From the NCBI GenBank assembly GCA_033557465.1, contig CM066036.1, positions 724,483,828 to 724,547,827 on the forward strand: a DNA stretch of 64,000 bases, in the 5' to 3' direction. Below are positions 20,529 through 30,489 of the stretch, piece by piece; position 1 is the stretch's first letter, and each line of letters starts with the position of its first letter. The notes beneath the pieces were generated by a model. It made no database searches. It saw only the letters and a program-made list of their open reading frames with translations, and was not told the origin of the DNA. Made by a program: the position numbers and the translations under genes. Source of the DNA: Ichthyophis bannanicus. Lineage: Eukaryota; Chordata; Amphibia; Gymnophiona; Ichthyophiidae.

Positions 20529-21050
20529 TGCGATGCAGCCTTTCTGCCCCCTTACCAAGAACAGGTAGAATTTCTGAGAATGCTACAGTGTTAACAATGA
20601 GTTTGAGTTTCTCTCCCAGAATCTGGAAATCCCTTTGAACTGTAGAGGCAGTGTTTCTAGCCAGGTCATTTGTACCCAAGTGGACGATAACATCAATTTT
20701 GGAGTGCTCACTTTCTCCACTAACTATGCAATTTGGTTTCTATTCATGATGGCTGAACAGCCTGGGAGGCATTGACCATCTTCTCTCCTTTGAACTGTGT
20801 TCCCAAGTTGGTGCCTCTGAAGATGGAATCTCCAAGTAGTAGTAGTTTCCTGTTTTGTGATTTTTTTCTTCATGTTTTTGTGCATTATCAGTAGATTGGG
20901 CATTAACATTCTCATCAAACTCAAAATCTGTACCTTCTTATCAAAATAACACACAAACTGCTCAGCATAGGGGCATTTAACCTGGTATGAAACTACTGGT
21001 TCCTGAGTAAGGTCCGTCACTATATCAAACTGTCCACATAGCCCATTCTG
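20529..21050 (-). mobile_element. CR1-type LINE, copy E: ORF1 esterase domain
   Basis: The minus strand shows KLLLLGDSIFRGTNLGTQFK (about 20865-20800) and, after a frame change, KIDVIVHLGTNDLARNTAST (about 20705-20645). Then LKLIVNTVAFSEILPVLGKG follows (to about 20545). GDS and GxND are block I and block III of SGNH hydrolases/esterases, the domain known in CR1 ORF1 proteins. The rest of the domain is at 17714-17540, beyond the inserted DNA transposon. Confidence 0.85.
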
Positions 21051-21289
21051 AAAAAACAGAATGTGTGCTAATAAAATTCATGCATAATATTTCACAGGTT
21101 AACACACACTAAATCAATTTCATATGCATTAAAATTTTAAGGTGAACTTTAATGAGCCAAATGTGCATTAAAAAAACTGTTCAAATAAATAAATAAATAT
21201 TGCTTTGGGTGTTATGGACAGAGTGACCAATAAAAAGACAATGCAAATAGTTTATATAGACATTCATGCAATATAAAAAGATGTCAACA
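21051..21289. other. No gene seen
   Basis: AT-rich DNA; an AAATAAATAAATATT tract near 21184-21200 could be the tail of a retroelement but is not diagnostic. Confidence 0.3.
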
Positions 21290-21500
21290 TAGGGGTGTGC
21301 ACGGAAACAAATTTCATTTTGCTTCTTTTCTTTGTTTTTGTTTTTTTTAATTTTTATTATTTGTTCTAATAGGGTGTACTGTTGTGCATCAGGACACACT
21401 ATTGCACATATGCAAATAGTCTGTGCTATTGAGCGCTAGTGTGCCCTATTGTGCAAGAGGTGCACTATTATGCAATAGGGTGCACTATTGCCACATTTGT
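21290..21500. repeat. Repeat with reiterated (T)GTGCACTATTG phrases
   Basis: It starts AGGGGTGTGCACGGAAACAA and holds about seven imperfect reiterations of a phrase such as GTGCACTATTGTGCAATAGG. A second, shorter block with the same phrases lies at 24890-25020 and is likewise next to an AT-rich GAAAAAAATTC stretch. Probably the same interspersed family; no coding. Confidence 0.5.
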
Positions 21501-21643
21501 TTCAGAATGAAAGTGTATCCTTATAGCAGCAGTCCTTCCAGTGCAACAATATACAACTGATGGACCAACAATATAACACCACTCTCTTTTTCTCCCTCTG
21601 CATTCAGAGAATAAGTTTCCAATGGGATTAGCCAAATAACTAA

Positions 21644-22252
21644 GGACCCGATTCTGATCCTGACGTACATCTCCTTTGTACGTCCAGGCAGACCCGGACA
21701 TACAAAGGAGATCACAATTCTTATCCCGCAGGGCATGTCTAGCCCCGTGGGATCAGAATCGCGAACAGGCATGTATGTGCAATTCAGTCCCGTCCTGCAC
21801 GTACAGCCACAGCTTGGCTAACTCAGCCAGGGCTTTTGAATAGAGCCATGATGCCACGGTGTCATGTTGCCATGGCACCGCGACTCCATTTAAAAGCCGC
21901 GATGCCAGCCGCCTGCAAATGGAGTTAATTCCCCGCAGCCCGACCCCCCAATCTGGCCTCCTAAGGCCAGGATTGGGCTGTGGGGGATTAACTCTGCCCC
22001 CCCCCCCCAGCCCCATTCGTGCCCCGATCTCATCAAAAAGCAACATCCAGGGAAGTTATTCCACCTCGGAGCTGCAATGACGTCCCCAGCCATTTCGCCC
22101 ACTCTCCAACCCCGGGCCACCTCTTCCCCACCCCTGTCTAACTTCCCCGCACAACAAGGCGGGGAAGTTAGACAGGAGGGGAAAGCCGGCACAAATAGCG
22201 GGGATGTCCATTGGGACGTCCACCCTGCTATTCGTGCCTCAGAAAACCCCCC
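21644..22252. repeat. Multi-hairpin repeat, best-delimited copy (TAA flanks)
   Basis: The ends are imperfect inverted repeats. The left end is GGACCCGATTCTGATCC at 21644. The right end, reverse-complemented, is GGGGGGTTTTCTGAGGC from 22252. Both are flanked by TAA (21641-21643 and 22253-22255). Internal hairpins include CTGTCTAACTTCCCCGC / GCGGGGAAGTTAGACAG (perfect 17-bp arms, 22134-22150 and 22159-22175). Others are GAGTTAATTCCCCGCAGCCC / GGGCTGTGGGGGATTAACTC (about 21922-21992) and a GATCCCRYRGG-type pair near 21720-21755. Opposite orientation to the copies at 9300 and 30490. ORFs on both strands (up to 171 aa) are not genes. Confidence 0.75.
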
Positions 22253-22384
22253 TAAGGGATTAATTGACTTAGATTCATAAAAATTGTTGCTATCACAATG
22301 GCAGAAAGCAAACGTCCTTACCATTGCAACGTGCATACTTGTTGCTGGTTCAAAATAAATGGGCCCTATATTATGTGGAAGTGG

Positions 22385-22785
22385 GTAGCCACCGTTATTG
22401 AACATTAGACTCGTTTATTCAATGCCAGGGTCACATCTAGGTCCTTGCATTGAATATATTTTGGTTGCCCGGATAGCAATGGAGCTTGCCAGGCAGCCAC
22501 AATATTCAGCCACTCCCCAGTTAGCTTCAGCAGTAAAGGTTAGGCCAGTCTTTACAACACCTGACTGTCGCTGCTTAGCAATAACTGGGCAGTGGCCCAG
22601 TTATCCCCCCATGCCACCCCCTGGAATGTCCCGATGCTGATTGGCACCGGGGCATGCAGCAGCGGCACCTATAGATATTCAACAGCACTAACCATGTCAG
22701 TGGCGCTGAATATCCCAGACAAGAGGATTAACATGGTTAGCAGATCTGCTAATTGTGTTAATGCGTTTGAATATCAGGTTCAGTG
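22385..22785. repeat. Interspersed repeat (TATTCA-ended family), copy 3
   Basis: It shares CAGTGGCCCAGTTAT, GGTTAGCAGATCTGCTAA and a terminal TTTGAATATCAGG with the copies at 1935 and 14840, here in reverse orientation. Boundaries are approximate. No coding capacity. Confidence 0.5.
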
Positions 22786-24595
22786 TTTCTAATGATGTGA
22801 ATACGTTGAGAGAGGTAACAATGCACAAAAAACATTTTTTTTTCAATCTACACATTCCTTTTTATTCCTGTTCTATTGAAAATAGAAATAGTTGAAAACA
22901 GCCCAAATATGTTTTATTTATGTATCTTGTAGGCAATGTTAAGAAAAAAAACTACCAAATAATTTCCTTTGAAAATTAACTACAATGTCTTCAGGTACTA
23001 ATAGTTCCGTATGGCCACAAGGACAACTAAAAATTTCCCCTCCCCCCAATAACTAAATGGAAATAAATTCAATTAGTTCTTTACATCATCGAGTTAATAT
23101 CGTAATGCTATATCAGTACAAAAGTAACAGTATTACAAGAATCAAGAGATGCACAAAGACCTCTCAGTGCTAAAAGAGAGGCAAAAGTAACTAACAGTGG
23201 CATGAACACTCCAGGGTACTGAGGCAGGGGTAAAGCAGTGCCAGCGTTTGCAGGAAGATCCCAAGGCCCCAGGAGAACAGCAAATCAGTAAAACATTAGC
23301 AGGAAGACTCCAAAACACCTGAAGAGAGGTAAAGTGGCATCAACATTGGCAAGGCTCATTTCAGTTCCATTTCTGTTAAGCTTCTTACAATGATCACTCT
23401 ACACCTTAGAGCCTGACTTTTCTCTGACAGACAAGCTCACTCTGTGCCTAGTCCCTCCATACCTGAGTACTATGTGTGCTCTTTGCTTTCCCTCAGTTCC
23501 CAAGTCTGATAATTTTTACTCTCTTTCCCTGTACCTTCCTAACACATGATTTCTCCAACTAAAACTTCAGAGAAACAACAAGAAAATGGTGCTGGGCTCA
23601 GATTCCCAATGAAAACATTAGCCATGAGATTTGGAAGCAGGATTGGGATAGACTTGTTTGGCTGCTTGTTAAAAAGTTTTAGCTTGGTAAATCAAGCTGC
23701 TCCTGCTTCTTCCTTGTTTCTTTCCAGGGTGGCTTCATGCTCTCTGACTGTCAGGCTCCCCAGTGATTAAACCCATGACAATTAGATGCAGAGGTTGGGC
23801 ACCAGGGATTGCCCTCGTAGGTTCAGGAGATCTATTTGGGGGGACTGGGTTTGTTTTGAACAGAAATGGGGTGACTGTTAATGGCTTTTTAGGGGGGGGC
23901 TCTCTTATTGTGGGTTGTTGTTTTTTTGTTTTTTTTTTTGCTAGGGGGGATTGAGGGTTGACAGAGGAATTAGGACCCTGCAGGCACCTTTAAGATTGCC
24001 CTTTAGGATGTACAGTATCTAATAAACTGGATGCTTGATCTCAAAAATTTGGTTATTCTAATTGCTTCTGCTAATTTGGCCACTGACTAACATGGATGAT
24101 ATCTAAAAATTTTCAGAAATATCATGATGATAAAAATATTTCAAATACTTGCCCTTTTTTAACATTTTTTGTTGTCCTTGTATGTGTTTTTTGTTTCCCT
24201 AAACTCACTGTTAAGCACACAGCTCCACAAGAAACTGTATCTTGTTTATAGAGTCAGTTATTTGTTATTCATCAACTGCACTTACAAAATGAAAAAGAGA
24301 AATCCAAAGATATGATTAGTTCTGTCATGTATGACATTCTTCAATGCACAGTGTCAGCTTTATCATATTAACATTATCCATATTTATACAAAATGTCAAA
24401 TCGAAGCATATTCATTCCATCCTTACAAGGAAATGCTGACATAGCCAACACATAGTAAATGCCAATCAAGCACTGTAATTTATACAAGTAAACAAGAAAC
24501 TGCAAGACGAAGAAACCATACCTATGAAGAATTGAAGTAAAGAAACGTGGATCTCTTTAAAAGAGACTTTCCGATCACTTTGTCATGCTTTTGAA
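22786..24595. other. No gene seen
   Basis: AT-rich DNA with a degenerate repetition of AGAGAGGYAAA(A/G)T phrases at 23150-23350 and G/T runs at 23890-23950. ORFs of 63-74 aa lack recognisable domains. Confidence 0.4.
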
Positions 24596-24597
24596 AA

Positions 24598-24852
24598 GTG
24601 TCGAGGCTCATCAAGTTGGTTCAATGTATTTCCTTTAAAGTACGGGCTGAGCCATCCAAGGTTCATGAATCAGAACTGGCTCTCCTCTCTGTTCCTTCAG
24701 CTCGCAACCTTGAGGTCATATTTGATTCTTTCTTCTCCTTCTCTGAACGTGTACAACAGATAGCTAAAGCCTGTTGCTTCTTTCTCTTCAACATCAGCAA
24801 AATTTGCCCCTCCTTTCTGAACACACTACTAAGACCCTTATCCACTCTCTAG
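24598..24852 (+). pseudogene. L2/CR1-clade LINE ORF2 fragment, post-RT region
   Basis: The 84-aa stretch contains SARNLEVIFDSFFSFSERVQQI, then FLFNISKICPSFL. This matches the region after the RT palm in L2-like elements (RNLGVIFDSxLSFExHV...FFHLRNIxKIRPxL). Both ends are truncated and no 3' tail is attached. Confidence 0.7.
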
Positions 24853-25790
24853 TCACCTTTTTTTGTTTTTTCTTCTGGAGCATCCTATTGCTCAAATAAG
24901 TTTCAATAATGTCTGTTATTGTACAGTAATGTTCCCATTGATAAATAGTACATATTATTGAAAATAGGGTACACTATTGAGCAATAGTGTGCACTACTAG
25001 GGACATGGAAAAAAATTCTGATTTTTTTCTGTTATTTTGTATTCAAAATGATATGAAATAGAACATATGTTGTAATAGTTATTTTATTTAACAAGGCTTA
25101 TATACTGCTTTTCTACCAGGCCATAGAAGAGAAAAACATCTAAAAGGTTTAATGGTTACTAAATATTGTGTTTCATTTTACCATCTGTTCTTTATTTACA
25201 AATATTTGGTTACTTTAATTTACATAACAATATTTATATTTATATTGAACGTGTCATTCTTAGTGACCTACTTTAACTCATCAACACCTTACAAGTAACA
25301 ACAGGGAAGGGAGCTGCTGAACTGCCTGAAGCCTGTCATCGACAACTATCACTGATACTAATCCTGTTATGGCCTCTAACATATCCTCATTCTGAACCAT
25401 GAGATATTTGTGTCATTAAAAGTGACTTAACACCACATAACAGGCCTAATTGTTAAGGGTTTTTACTATCATAAAGCAAACAAAATGAACCCTCAGAACA
25501 TAGAAAAAGTAAGTCCACATATACTGAACTGCTGTTATTAACTTTTCAGTGAAAAAGAACCAATGGTCTCAGACTAGAATTGGCAACTCTTCTGGGTAAT
25601 CTGTCCCTAGAGGTTTATGCCCTTTTGAATCAATTACCAAAAACCGGATCTTAAATCTGAAAGTTATTCTTATTATTATTCTTGAGCAGTTTCATAGTAG
25701 TTGAGATTACTCTTCATACTTTCTCAAACACGAGTAATTTAAAGAGATTGTGCTTATCTTATAGCATGAGAAGGAACTTCCCCAATGCCA
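24853..25790. repeat. Repeat block, second GTGCACTATTG copy and AT-rich DNA
   Basis: 24890-25020 resembles the repeat at 21290 (AATAGTGTGCACTA). 25078-25135 resembles an L2 tail in reverse (TTTATTTAACAAGGCTTATATACTGC). The rest to 25790 shows no gene. Confidence 0.4.
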
Positions 25791-25802
25791 CCATGTAGGT
25801 AC

Positions 25803-25840
25803 CAGTTCTGCGTTTCAATTCTTCTTCAGGGGGTTACTAG
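25803..25840 (-). ncRNA. Degenerate hammerhead-ribozyme motif (PLE tail)
   Basis: The minus strand reads CCCCCTGAAGA, AGAATT, then GAAACGC. CTGAAGA and GAAAC match the two conserved strands of the hammerhead core, but stem II is lost and the 3' strand of stem I reads CTGG instead of GGGG. Likely a decayed relative of the motif at 42490-42527. Confidence 0.5.
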
Positions 25841-26132
25841 TTCATCCATCTGCAATCTCTATAAATAGAGGATATGAATCAAAGATAAATCCACAGCCAA
25901 CTAACAAATGTCGTGTAAGTGTTGGAATATCATCCAACATTATGCACTCACCATCAAGTTGTAGGTAGAAATATTAGCGGCATATAGCCATACGGCTTAA
26001 CGTCTTCCCGAACAAGTAGCTTCTCTCTAAGACGCCGCGCATGCGTTTTGAGAAGTGACCTGGAATTGTTCAGTTTAAATAGCTTAAAGGGAACATACCT
26101 GAATATCCAAAGGGTTTTCCACCCCTCCCCCA

Positions 26133-26870
26133 TTAGACGTGGTCATATGCAAGCTCCCCATCCAACATATTGTTCAAACCTCCCGGAACAACCGTGTTTA
26201 ATCTATAAATCCATTTTTGTTCTTGGATTATCAACACTTGTGATCTGGACTTGCCCTGCTTTCCAACCATCACAGAAGCAATACCAAAACATTGTAACTC
26301 TTCAAATGTATGGTGAAATTGGATACAATGTGCCACTAATGGGGCCTCTAGCACTTTACATTTAAGTCTGCTCCTGTGCTCGTTTATGCGGACTCGTAAT
26401 TGTCGTGTGGTTCTTCCAACATATAAAGAGCCACAAGGACAACAAATCCCATATACTATATGATCTGTAGTGCAGGAGGTAAAGTCCCTCAGTGTATATG
26501 TTCGGCCATGATATTGAAAACTCTCAATTTCCTCAGAAATTGGACAAATATTACAATGGCCACATTTAATGTGTCCAATCCATTCCCGTGGTGGGCTTAT
26601 TGTCGTGGATCTTAAACGCGCTGGGCTAAGTTTTTCCTTTAAATTCTGATGCCTTGTCCACACCCAGCGTATCGTTTGGTTCTGTAAACCAGGGAGAGTA
26701 TTCAACACATTCTGGTGCCGTTTAATGATGCGTTTGATATCTCCACTAAGCGGAGAGAATTTTGTAATAAAGTTAATATTGGAATCCTCCAAATGATTGG
26801 TTTTCTCCCGGGTCTGTAACAATAGCTCCCTATGATTATAAAGTGCTCTTTTGTAGGCAGTTTTAACCAC
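26133..26870 (-). CDS. Penelope-like GIY-YIG endonuclease domain (partial ORF)
   Basis: A 245-aa open frame. Residues about 103-109 read CGHCNIC, the Cys-rich linker known just before the endonuclease in Neptune/Penelope-type proteins. Residues 138-157 read IVYGICCPCGSLYVGRTTRQ, the GIY...YVG core, followed by LRVRINEHRS (160-167) with the conserved Arg and Glu/His region. The C-terminal part ends IYRLNTVVPGGLNNMLDGEL, typical of the family (W/Y-I..L.T..P.GLN). The N-terminal RT is absent, so the start codon given is simply the first ATG in a truncated frame. Such domains nick target DNA for target-primed reverse transcription. Open over its full remaining length, so a fairly young copy. Confidence 0.85.
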   Translation of the reverse strand: MVKTAYKRALYNHRELLLQTREKTNHLEDSNINFITKFSPLSGDIKRIIKRHQNVLNTLPGLQNQTIRWVWTRHQNLKEKLSPARLRSTTISPPREWIGHIKCGHCNICPISEEIESFQYHGRTYTLRDFTSCTTDHIVYGICCPCGSLYVGRTTRQLRVRINEHRSRLKCKVLEAPLVAHCIQFHHTFEELQCFGIASVMVGKQGKSRSQVLIIQEQKWIYRLNTVVPGGLNNMLDGELAYDHV

Positions 26871-26926
26871 CTATTGAGGATAACCTCTATTTTGAAAATT
26901 TTGCTGTAAAATTTTACTAAGCGGAG

Positions 26927-27048
26927 AGAAAAACCACACGACAATTACGAGTCCGCATTATTTATTGATGTAATACAAAAATTTCCTTATATATTATGTT
27001 TTTAACTTATATGTTTATGTTTATCATTTTTGAGGTGTGTTCTCTAAG
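26927..27048 (+). mobile_element. Inverted PLE fragment upstream of a hammerhead motif
   Basis: 26927-26956 (AACCACACGACAATTACGAG and on) is the reverse complement of 26380-26412, the RTTRQLRVRI coding part of the same PLE. The remainder to 27048 is AT-rich 3'-UTR-like sequence leading into the hammerhead motif on the plus strand. It marks a foldback joint between two PLE pieces. Confidence 0.6.
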
Positions 27049-27087
27049 ACCCCCTGAAGAAGGCCGGTGGCCGAAACGCATTGGGGC
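27049..27087 (+). ncRNA. Hammerhead-ribozyme-like motif
   Basis: Core strand CTGAAGA is at 27054-27060. Stem II GGCC / GGCC is at 27062-27065 and 27069-27072 with loop GGT. GAAAC is at 27073-27077. A one-pair stem III remnant precedes T27082, the expected cleavage position. Stem I is CCCC (27050-27053) with GGGG (27083-27086). The very short stem III is the form known from Penelope-like elements. C-A at the second stem III pair weakens it. Confidence 0.6.
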
Positions 27088-27169
27088 GTAATAAACAAGG
27101 TTCAATATATCAGTCCAGGCTCCGCTATTTTGTTTTCTTCTATATTGTGCGGATCCTTAGCTCCTCTTT
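27088..27169 (+). mobile_element. Sequence 3' of the hammerhead (PLE pLTR-like)
   Basis: It starts CGTAATAAACAAGG, comparable to TGGTCAATAAACATTG after the second hammerhead at 42527. It may be the part of the PLE terminal repeat downstream of the cleavage site. No coding. Confidence 0.4.
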
Positions 27170-27605
27170 TGGTACTTACCCTCCCCCGACTTCGCCATGC
27201 CATAGCAAAAGCCATCTGAGGTTCGACCGGGTCAGGGGCACCCCGCCCCCGCCCAAATATCGCCTGCTGCTCCGGACCCCGGAAACCTCCGGGCTCCCGC
27301 CCCCCCCAAGCTGCAACACCCCAAAACCCCCCCCAACGAAGGAAAGGGAGGGAGGGAGGGACGCCGGCACCCCACCGAAGCCTCCGCACGCTCTGAGCCA
27401 CGCGGAGGCTGCCAGCCACCCTCACCCCCCTGCCTCCCCCGATTCTCAATTCCGATTGGCTCCCGCGCGGCGCGAACGCCGGGGAGCCAATCATTTTATA
27501 TAATGTGCTCGCTCGCGCGCCCGACCCGGGCCGCGCGCAGGGTCCCCGCGCCGGGCCGCGCGCCCGGTTAGATTCGGCCGCCGGGACCCTGCCCGCGGCC
27601 TCGCA
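27170..27605. promoter_or_regulatory. CpG-rich island with paired CCAAT boxes and TATA-like element
   Basis: The segment is extremely GC- and CpG-rich inside AT-rich surroundings. At 27453-27493, GATTGGCTCC faces GGAGCCAATC as an inverted repeat. It is followed by TTTATATAATG (27493-27503) and then the GC-rich run CGCTCGCGCGCCC. A further inverted pair, GCAGGGTCCC / GGGACCCTGC, spans 27538-27591. This resembles a CCAAT/TATA promoter, possibly of a retroelement or of an unrecognised gene. The opposite-strand ORFs (140 and 130 aa) are composition artefacts. Function is inferred only. Confidence 0.35.
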
Positions 27606-28595
27606 AATATCTCAGAAAGCTGCTATCATTCAACTGGATCCAAGGGGTCAGCAGAAATAGAACCACACCAACAAAACCCCAATTATATCAGTGACCTGTC
27701 AGTCTTATATATCAAAATATTTTTTGTTGGACCTCTGAATACATGTTAATACTGGTTTATGTCAGCACATTTACTAGGTCCATTTTATTCTCTTTAAATA
27801 AAACAAATCAAAACTATCATTCCCCAAGAAATCATATTAGTATCCGCATCACAATTCCTATAGCATATTGAAAACAACTTTATTTACAGAAAACAAGCCA
27901 AGATAGCGCCATATTTAAAACCTAAGATAATTTCAATATATAGGTTCTGCATCAGGGAATTGAACTACTTAACTTTCCCAAATGAAGTCTGTAATTCCAG
28001 TATTCAGTTCAGAGTTTCTACAAAGATCATCCTTCTTACTCTTCAGATATCACTTCTTCAAACACAGTGCCCATCACTTCAGTAAAATGGGACCTATATG
28101 TGATTGCCAAATTAGCAATCTTTCTGGACTTACTTCAAGCAAATATATAGAGACCAGAGCCAAGAAGGAACAAACTACTAGCACTGGATTTTCAAAGTTG
28201 TTTTGCATTAATTCAGAAAACACAAACTGAATTTGAGGTCCACATTTACCCATTGATGCTATATTTATTTGTATTCAGTCCACACATAGCTCTTAATTCA
28301 TGAATCATATTTCAAAGAGAAGTTCTGATTGATGTGGGATGATATTGACTCTAACCAGTCACTGTAGCACATTTTACAGAGGGCTTGGACTGTGTAGTGG
28401 CGAAATTAACTGGTCACCATTTGATATCAACAGTTTAATATATCTGAGATTAAAAGAGTCTGAAATGAATCAGAAGGTTGTTACTAATGTTCATTGAATA
28501 AATAACATATGATTGTTGCCTCGTAATATGCATTCAAAGCAAACCATATGCTATTTTATAATAACACATGTCAGTTTTAGGCTGATTTTTAAAGG
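27606..28595. other. No gene seen
   Basis: AT-rich DNA; an 82-aa ORF at 27982-28230 has no recognised features. Confidence 0.35.
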
Positions 28596-28599
28596 GACC

Positions 28600-28990
28600 A
28601 GTGCAGTCATAAAATATCTAGGACCCCTTCCCCCTAGTCAACACCCCCACCTCCCCTGGATTGTTCAGAAGACCCCATGTTCACACCCCCCCCCAATCTC
28701 CTAAAGTCACTCCTCAGACCCCCTCTCTTTCCCCCATAGAAGAAGCTCCACCCAACATAGAATCCCCCATAGGCCCACAGGAACAAAATCTTTGGTGGTC
28801 TAGTGTTTGCAGGGAAAAAGCAATCCCCAGTCACTCCTGACCCATCCAGTGCTGGGTTCAAAATGGTGCCGCTTGAACTCTAATATAAGTCTCACGGTAC
28901 TGCCAATAGGGGTCAAGACATCAACTGCCCCTTTAAAATGACAGCCAAGAGCATCAGGCCTGATGCTCCTGGAAAGGAAAAACACAGTTT
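28600..28990. repeat. C-rich interspersed repeat with a 20-bp perfect palindrome
   Basis: Contains C-rich phrases and GGTACTGCCAATAGGGGTCA. The perfect palindrome GAGCATCAGGCCTGATGCTC lies at 28949-28968. The segment at 60020-60300 shares TACCATGAGACT- and GTTGGGGGTGG-type phrases in opposite orientation, so both may be copies of one family. No coding. Confidence 0.4.
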
Positions 28991-29418
28991 GTAAGTTTGA
29001 TCACAAGTTTCTTTATTCCTTTACTGCTGGAGTTACTAACCTGTGGAACTGAGTTACTGTGTGTTAGTGACGCCTGTGGTAAATTATACTGCAGTATCAT
29101 CTGAGATACTATCATAGCTTAGTAACTTCCCCCTTTTATTAGTAGAAATTTTAAGTTCATTACTTGTGCATATATAACAATGGAGATGAGTGTTTATCTT
29201 AAAATATGTTTCAGAAACTAATCTTTCATAAGTGCTGTGCTTTATGATAGATGAGAGTATTATAAACAAAAGCACATTTTTGAGAGTCCTTTGAGTCATC
29301 AGTCAAGGTGATTGTGCATGGATAGTGCATCATTACCTAGGATGTTTATATGTGGAAACATTAATTACTGCTAGAATAGTAACATAAGCTAAATAAGGTC
29401 AGTACTATAATAAACATA
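28991..29418. other. No gene seen
   Basis: AT-rich DNA; nothing recognised. The last three bases (ATA) are the left target duplication of the following MITE. Confidence 0.3.
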
Positions 29419-29546
29419 GGGGCTTGTTTACAAAGCCGCAGTAGCGGTTTGCGATCGTAATCGGAGCCGCGGCCCCATTGATTTCACTGGGGCCGCGGCT
29501 GCGATCGCGATCGCGAACCACTACCGCGGCTTTGTAAACAAGCCCC
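29419..29546. mobile_element. 128-bp palindromic MITE with ATA duplication
   Basis: The whole block is a near-perfect palindrome with about 59-bp arms and about six mismatches, mostly transitions. It begins GGGGCTTGTTTACAAAGCCG and ends with the complement. ATA flanks it on both sides (29416-29418 and 29547-29549). The arms hold CCGCGGCCCC and GCGATCGCGATCGC, unusually CpG-rich. Its GGGGC(W)TGTTTAC ends resemble the TTTACTAAA-type termini elsewhere in the window. Confidence 0.8.
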
Positions 29547-29585
29547 ATAGAGTAAGATGTGTTTTGTAAAAATATTAAATTCTTA

Positions 29586-29890
29586 GGGGCTCTTTTATTA
29601 AAGTGTGCTAATGGTTAATGGGCACTTTAACACACGGTAAGCAGCATGAGGTTTTGATAACTGGTACCATACTGGTATGACAGTTACCATGCGATAATTC
29701 CTGCCTGAACGGTTCATTGATGACAGGGTAGGGGATGGGCGGGTTATGAGCAAAACACAAGCATGGACTGAATATTGCAGTTGGTACATGGTACTTACCA
29801 CACGCTACTCTCAATGTTGCAATTAGAGGAGATACACATAATGCCACCTCTATAGGTTATATTAAAGGGGTTCTTTTAGAAGCCCTATTC
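29586..29890. repeat. MITE-like repeat, GGGGCTCTTTTATTAAAG type
   Basis: The left end is GGGGCTCTTTTATTAAAG and the right end reads AAAGGGGTTCTTTTAGAAGC. The interior repeats GTGCTAATGG and GGTAAG phrases, like the block at 3142-3557. Overlapping minus-strand ORFs of 67 and 79 aa are not credible genes. Confidence 0.4.
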
Positions 29891-30489
29891 ATGCTCTGGC
29901 TGTCTAAAAATAGGCATAGAGATATACAAAGCACGGAGACGTACCTGCAGCCATTTTAGAAGCTGGTTCTATAGACATCCCCAGTATGAGGACTTCCAAA
30001 TCTGAATGGGGGCATAGTGTAGACATGTCAGGGGCATTACCAAGAACATGAATATCCTCGCCTCATAGTAGAAATGCCCCGTATGTCCCATGCCACTTCT
30101 AAGTTTATACCTGCTCCAAGCATGGGTAGGCAGCAAAAATGTGCTCATTTTACCTGCCAAACATCCAGAGGGTGTGGAGAAGGAGTTAAACTCCTATCCC
30201 ATATGTTTCCTATATTGACAATAAACTCTTCCGGGGAATGGGGGATCATATATCCAGTTTACCACACTGCTGGATAGCCCCATCCTTCTGTAGCGGTGAT
30301 TTCTGTGTGGATGAGACTGCAGAAGTCCATGTCAGGGACGTCTATACTTCTAAAACTACGTTGAAACATAGACGTCCACAATGTTTTTCTGCATGTTTTA
30401 CCCTGGACATCCCAGATTGCACTTGGATGTCCTTTCTAAAATCCCACTTTATGTGTTCCTGCAGTAATGGCAAATAACCTTAATGCACA
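29891..30489. other. No gene; GGACGTC/GACATCC-rich repeat-like DNA
   Basis: Several phrases such as AGACGTCC and GACATCC recur and are also seen at 32990-33480, suggesting a diffuse repeat. ORFs of 63-79 aa are not supported. Confidence 0.3.

Larger units (their letters stand above)
25795..26926 (-). mobile_element. Penelope-like element, 3' half
   Basis: On the minus strand this runs from a truncated coding region at 26926, through a GIY-YIG endonuclease domain (stop near 26131), then a 3' UTR of about 290 bp, to a degenerate hammerhead core at 25812-25835. The reverse transcriptase is missing. At 26927-26958 the GIY-YIG coding sequence is repeated in inverted orientation, so the 5' end of this copy is an inverted junction, as is often seen in Penelope insertions. 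Confidence 0.8.

Noticed and set aside
27081..27503. Opposed 140-aa and 130-aa Pro/Gly/Arg-rich ORFs
   Set aside because: They result from low stop-codon frequency in a CpG-rich island; no motif supports either strand.
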